From: Arthrobacter sp. Alg241-R88
GTDB taxonomy: Bacteria > Actinomycetota > Actinomycetes > Actinomycetales > Micrococcaceae
Reading direction: 5' to 3'
DNA: 64,000 nt
NCBI RefSeq assembly: GCF_900537115.1
Contig: NZ_UNRG01000010.1
Location: 1-64,000 of the forward strand
Shown: positions 60,692 through 64,000 of the stretch, piece by piece
Layout of the letters: every line of letters begins with the position of its first letter
How positions within the stretch are numbered: position 1 is the stretch's first letter
Notes under the pieces: generated by a model
What the model was told of the DNA's origin: nothing
Seen by the model: the letters and a program-made list of their open reading frames with translations, nothing else
Databases searched by the model: none
Made by a program: the position numbers and the translations under genes

Positions 60692-60712
60692 GGTTTCCGC
60701 GGCCCTGGACGA

Positions 60713-60994
60713 TTAGCGCGACGCGTTGGGGGCGGCCTCAATCAGGCGCTGGGCCTCGAGGCTGGCGAGGAAGCGTTCCACCTGGGATTGCATTTGCCCT
60801 GCCTGATCCTCGAAGGTGGCTTCGAGTTCAGCAAGGATAGATTCCTGTGTCCGCCGGCCGTCGATCAGGTCCCAGATAGTTGCAGCCGTGCCTTCCAGGA
60901 CCACTGGCTGGGTTGCGTCCAAATGGAGCAGGGCAACCCGGCCCTGGTGTTCGGTGCGGGCTTCGGCCACCAGGCCGCCTCGTTTCCAGACCAT
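60713..60994 (-). CDS. PqqD-family small protein
   Basis: A 93-residue protein with the PqqD pattern 'ALLHLDATQPVVLEGTAATI', then 'WDLIDGRRTQESILAELEAT' and 'VERFLASLEAQRLIE'. PqqD proteins bind leader peptides of ribosomally made, modified peptides; stand-alone relatives also occur with HprK-like kinases. It is eight bases from the exported protein upstream and 21 from the kinase downstream, in one transcription unit. Confidence 0.85.
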   Translation of the reverse strand: MVWKRGGLVAEARTEHQGRVALLHLDATQPVVLEGTAATIWDLIDGRRTQESILAELEATFEDQAGQMQSQVERFLASLEAQRLIEAAPNASR

Positions 60995-61002
60995 CGGGCG
61001 GC

Positions 61003-61593
61003 CTAGGTAAGCGCGATATTGGTCGAGATGGTCTCGACCTTGTTGTCGGGGTAGGTGATTGTGAGGGACATGAGGAAGTTCCCTATCTGACTCTTTTTCC
61101 CCCTGTAGTAGAAACGAGTCGGCACACTGGCAGTCGCGTTGCTCGCAATGCCCGGGATGCTGCAGGAGGCGGTGAAAACGCCAGTCGCACTGAGGCTCGG
61201 ACCAATCAGCGTTGCGTTGGTCAGCGATTGGACTCCGACACCAAGGTCGCCCGATGCTGCAGAAACGGGCTCAATCCGGATCAAGACCGTGATGCTTCCT
61301 GTGATCGCACTGCCGCTATTCGTGATGTGAAAACCAGTGGGGCCGCTTCCGGTGCGGTTGTGTCCGGCCGCTGTTAGCTCCGGGAAAGCAACCGAGGAAC
61401 CGGCATCGTCAAATGCTGCGGTGGCGCTGATCCCGGAAGCCGCTGCGGCCGGCGCTGCGATGGCTGTGGCGATAACGGGCAGGGACCATGCCACGCCCGC
61501 AACTACCCTGCGGCGGCTGAAACCGCTTTCTTCGCCGCAGGTGACTTTCTCGTTCAGAACCTCAGACAATGATGCTCCCGTTGTAGTCTTCAA
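61003..61593 (-). CDS. Tat-type exported protein heading the PqqD/HprK module
   Basis: A 196-residue protein whose 'SRRRVVAGVAWSLPVIATAI' is a twin-arginine signal ending in 'AAPAAAAS'. It starts with about 25 residues ('MKTTTGASLSEVLNEKVTCG') longer than needed for export. The mature part is beta-rich ('GFHITNSGSAITGSITVLIR', 'IGNFLMSLTITYP'). Start codon TTG. The closely spaced PqqD and HprK-like genes downstream suggest it could be the protein they modify (inference). Confidence 0.72.
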   Translation of the reverse strand: MKTTTGASLSEVLNEKVTCGEESGFSRRRVVAGVAWSLPVIATAIAAPAAAASGISATAAFDDAGSSVAFPELTAAGHNRTGSGPTGFHITNSGSAITGSITVLIRIEPVSAASGDLGVGVQSLTNATLIGPSLSATGVFTASCSIPGIASNATASVPTRFYYRGKKSQIGNFLMSLTITYPDNKVETISTNIALT

Positions 61594-62078
61594 CCGCAGC
61601 CAGCCCTTTAGGAACGGCAGCGGGAGTTGGCCGGGGCACGTTTGCCCGGCCCTGCCTACTCTTCCGAACGAGACTTAAGAATCCTGCAACCAACCTGCAA
61701 GGTTGGGTCAAGATCTGCTGCGAGGGGCTGTATGGCGTGGTTCACCAATTGCGCGGGTAGGGATCGGGCTCGGCCACGAAGGTAGTCCCGCCTTCATCCG
61801 TCACCATCTGGTCTGATTCACTCAGGCTTGCTGACGCGGAACAGTCATCGCATCGGCCAACAAACTGGTGCGGGCAGGCCGCAAGGTTGATGCCGTCCCC
61901 AGTGGATGATCTGGTTCGCATGGATCCCGCCGTTCCTGAATCGCCCAGGGTTCGCCGGGGAGACTCATCGTTTCAGCTGCCGCGATGAATGGTGCCGGCG
62001 AGTGCTGCGGTGCAAGCCTTCGCGAAGGCTCCCACCTCGCCGGCACTTCCCAGTAAACAACCAAGCGAAGCGGGAAAC
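61594..62078. other. Intergenic region with motif F at its right edge
   Basis: Mostly without a supported gene. It contains a possible 48-residue frame at 61822-61968 and a GCCTTCGCGAAGGC palindrome near 62012. I see no match to a known riboswitch. Confidence 0.4.
61822..61968 (-). CDS. Possible small protein downstream of motif F
   Basis: A 48-residue frame from an ATG at 61968, about 110 bases downstream of the palindromic motif on the minus strand, matching the spacing seen at other genes. Composition is unremarkable and no ribosome site is evident, so support is weak. Confidence 0.25.
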   Translation of the reverse strand: MSLPGEPWAIQERRDPCEPDHPLGTASTLRPARTSLLADAMTVPRQQA

Positions 62079-62097
62079 ACGAGTAGGCGATACCCGT
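62079..62097. promoter_or_regulatory. Palindromic motif ACGAGTA-N5-TACCCGT, copy F
   Basis: The most symmetrical copy: ACGAGTA-GGCGA-TACCCGT. On the minus strand it reads GGGTA-TCGCC-TACTCGT, with the same five-base spacer as copy D. Confidence 0.5.
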
Positions 62098-62189
62098 TAC
62101 TTCAGGCCCACCGTACCCACCTAAGCCCAGCTATGTAGTTCCACCTAAGCCCCTACAGGCTCTGTCCAGGCTCAACCCTCCAAAACCGC

Positions 62190-62229
62190 GAAGAGCCCCA
62201 CCCTCGATTGATCGAGGATGGGGCTCTTC
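62190..62229 (-). terminator. Rho-independent terminator of the LGFP-repeat gene
   Basis: A near-perfect stem of GAAGAGCCCCA and its complement with an inner CCTCGAT/ATCGAGG stem. On the minus strand a GGTTTTGG follows. It lies ten bases after the stop of the gene at 62239. Confidence 0.75.
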
Positions 62230-62238
62230 ACTGCTTGC

Positions 62239-64000
62239 TTAACCTTCGCAGGCGATACCGTCGGAGTCCGCATCCAGCGCGGAGCGGTAGCCGGGCTGCC
62301 AACTGTAAAGTGGCGCTTTCCCTGCATTACGCACCGCAGTGCAGTTCGCATAGTAGACCGGAGCGGGGGCTGGAGCCGGCACCGGTGCGGGTGCGGGGGC
62401 TGGAGCGGGTGCAGGTGCGGGGGCAGGAGCCGGTGCAGGCTTGTAGGCGTCAGACGCGTACTCGATGCTCACGCTGCCGGAGCGCCACGTGATGCGGCCG
62501 CCCTGGTAGTCCTGTGAGTAGCCGCCACCACTGGCACCATACTCATTGGTTGTCGGGTAACCCAGACGGCCACCTTCGGAGCCCTGGCCCACCCAGGCAC
62601 CCCTGATGCCACCAGTCATGACGCGCGCGCCCGAAGCCGGAGACCAGACAACTTCTCCACCTTGGAAGTACTGCTTCGCGCCGCCTCCTACGAGGCCACC
62701 GACCTCATCCGATGTTGGGTAGCCAAGCCCGCTGTTGGGTCCGCCGGCGTTGATCCACGTCTGGCCGATGCCGCCCTTGATGAAGCGGGAGCCGGTGGCA
62801 GGTGACCAGACAATCTGACCGTACTGGAACGCCTGGGTCACGCCTCCGTTAGCAGTGGCGTACTCGTTCGTGGTGGGGTAACCAAGGCCGCTGAGTGGGC
62901 CTCCTACCTTGTCCCACGTAGCGCCGATGCCACCCTTGGTGATGCGGGAGCCCGTTGCGGCGTTCCAGGAAATTTTGCCGTACTGAAAGCCTTGCATAAC
63001 ACCGCCGAGCATTGGAGCGTACTCATCTGTTGTTGGATAACCGAGACCACTGAGCGGGCCGCCTGCATTGTCCCAGGTGACACCGATGCCGCCCTTTGTG
63101 ATCCTCGAACCCGTTGCAGGATTCCAGGAGATCTTGCCGAACTGGAAGTTCTGCATCACGCCGCCAGCCATCGGGGCATACTCGTCAGAGGTCGGGTAGC
63201 CAAGGTCGCTGTTTTGGGCACCGATCGAATTCCATACGGTGTTGATACCGCCGATGACCATGTACGCGCCGTACTGCTGGAGGTAGGCGATAGTGCCACG
63301 TTCAAAGAACTGGTAGGACCCGCCGAAACGCTGGTTTGCGAACTCCTGGGAGGTGGAAGAACCCAACACCCCCGCTGCTGCTGCATGTTTGTCGGCAATA
63401 GCGCCTTGCACTAAGTACGTTCTGTCGGCAGTCGGCTCGGAGGTGCCGGCCTTCTCCGGGTAGTACAACGTGTCGTAGCCGCAACTTCCAAGGGACAGGA
63501 TCCGCTCGATCCCGTAGTACTCGTCTTGATCGACAGCCAGATTCCAGCGGTACTTAACCTTCAGCCAGGCGGTCGCGTACCTGCACCAAACTGTTGGGTC
63601 TGCCGGCAGCCAACTGGTGGGGTCATGATCGCTCTTGCTCTGGTTGATAGCCGAAGGTACCGCTTCCAGGGATTCGTCGATCACCATGTCATTCGCGAAG
63701 GCACGGCGCTGCTCCGGCGTCCAATAGGCAGCGCCCGAGTCCCACGCCTCCGACAGGGCAACAAAGTGGTCGATCTCGATTTGGGAGGCATCGTATGCCG
63801 TTCCGCCGCCGTACCAACCAGTCCACTGGCCGGCAGTTACTGTGCAGCCCGCGCCCACCGTGGCTGGGACCTGCGATTCTGCTATCAGGACTTCTTTACG
63901 TGTGTGGCAGCCATTCCCATCAGCATCAATCCAATGCTCAAACAGGTCCCGGTCGTACTGCACCGTTGACTCAGGCAGAACCTTCAGCGAGCCCAAGAGC
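62239..64000 (-). CDS. Secreted HNH-like (DUF1524) nuclease with LGFP repeats and excalibur domain (5' end cut)
   Basis: About 586 residues are visible and the frame is open to the window edge, so a signal peptide probably lies beyond. Domains in order: a DUF1524/HNH-like region ('YDRDLFEHWIDADGNGCHTR', 'IEIDHFVALSEAWDSGA', 'SKSDHDP'); six LGFP-type repeats (about 235-500; 'SGLGYPTTDEYAPMLGGVMQ', 'FQYGKISWN'); an (AP)n linker (62370-62440); and a C-terminal excalibur calcium-binding domain ('YYANCTAVRNAGKAP', 'ALDADSDGIACEG'). LGFP repeats bind the cell envelope in actinobacteria. A surface-retained nuclease for extracellular DNA is the natural reading. Confidence 0.88.
   Translation of the reverse strand, partial: LLGSLKVLPESTVQYDRDLFEHWIDADGNGCHTRKEVLIAESQVPATVGAGCTVTAGQWTGWYGGGTAYDASQIEIDHFVALSEAWDSGAAYWTPEQRRAFANDMVIDESLEAVPSAINQSKSDHDPTSWLPADPTVWCRYATAWLKVKYRWNLAVDQDEYYGIERILSLGSCGYDTLYYPEKAGTSEPTADRTYLVQGAIADKHAAAAGVLGSSTSQEFANQRFGGSYQFFERGTIAYLQQYGAYMVIGGINTVWNSIGAQNSDLGYPTSDEYAPMAGGVMQNFQFGKISWNPATGSRITKGGIGVTWDNAGGPLSGLGYPTTDEYAPMLGGVMQGFQYGKISWNAATGSRITKGGIGATWDKVGGPLSGLGYPTTNEYATANGGVTQAFQYGQIVWSPATGSRFIKGGIGQTWINAGGPNSGLGYPTSDEVGGLVGGGAKQYFQGGEVVWSPASGARVMTGGIRGAWVGQGSEGGRLGYPTTNEYGASGGGYSQDYQGGRITWRSGSVSIEYASDAYKPAPAPAPAPAPAPAPAPAPVPAPAPAPVYYANCTAVRNAGKAPLYSWQPGYRSALDADSDGIACEG

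Noticed and set aside
56898-61593. Lasso-peptide biosynthesis cluster
   Set aside because: PqqD, HprK-like and nucleotidyltransferase genes are present, but there is no transglutaminase-type protease, no asparagine-synthetase-like cyclase and no short precursor gene in the window.
61594-62238. Riboswitch upstream of the Tat-exported protein
   Set aside because: Hairpins such as GCCTTCGCGAAGGC exist, but I could not match conserved cores of c-di-AMP, c-di-GMP or cobalamin riboswitches.

Overview
The window is high-GC actinobacterial chromosome, most like the Arthrobacter/Pseudarthrobacter group (Micrococcaceae). The signs are several GAF-ANTAR regulators, sortase motifs of the LAxTG type, a mycothiol-type DinB protein, LGFP-repeat and excalibur domains, and a bkd operon with an Lrp regulator close by. 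This is inferred from gene content; no rRNA or tRNA is visible.

Layout. 1-3.4 kb: the tail of an IS110-type transposase, a long palindrome, then a minus-strand set of secreted protein, multicopper oxidase and signal peptidase I. 3.8-15.5 kb: an accessory regulatory island with three GAF-ANTAR proteins, two Hpt-like proteins lacking the phospho-histidine, three proteins sharing a small 'AYLHG' domain (one fused to GAF), a YbdK-type ligase, an NAD(P)-binding protein and many tiny membrane or zinc-ribbon proteins. A palindromic motif, GTA-N5-TAC(T/C)(C/G)GT, recurs about 75-100 bases before genes here. 15.5-23.2 kb: a lipid kinase, TfoX-N protein, truncated DinB-type protein, MBL-fold hydrolase, GH16 glycosidase, O-acyltransferase and SGNH hydrolase.

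23.3-35.5 kb: a duplicated small gene, 32-base tandem repeats and the branched-chain 2-oxoacid dehydrogenase operon (E1-alpha, E1-beta, E2). About 7 kb of accessory DNA then separates bkd from an Lrp/AsnC regulator. That segment holds a SipW-type signal peptidase operon with two cognate substrates, a lipoprotein, a second copy of the small duplicated gene and an ArsR-ANTAR fusion. Related ~70-base sequences lie at both of its ends.

35.8-61.6 kb: a Tat-exported SGNH esterase, an operon of three tiny membrane proteins with a ParA/MinD-like ATPase, an MBL pseudogene, and a large exopolysaccharide locus. The locus has an acyltransferase, two BY-kinase/Wzz proteins, a serine acetyltransferase-like protein, a decayed ISL3-type transposase, a flippase, two glycosyltransferases, a polymerase-like membrane protein, a phosphoglycosyl transferase, a DUF4012 protein, a sortase substrate, VanZ and GalU. 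It ends in a module of nucleotidyltransferase, BY-kinase, HprK-like kinase, PqqD-like protein and a Tat-secreted protein. 62.2-64 kb: a secreted HNH-like nuclease with LGFP repeats and an excalibur domain, cut by the window edge.
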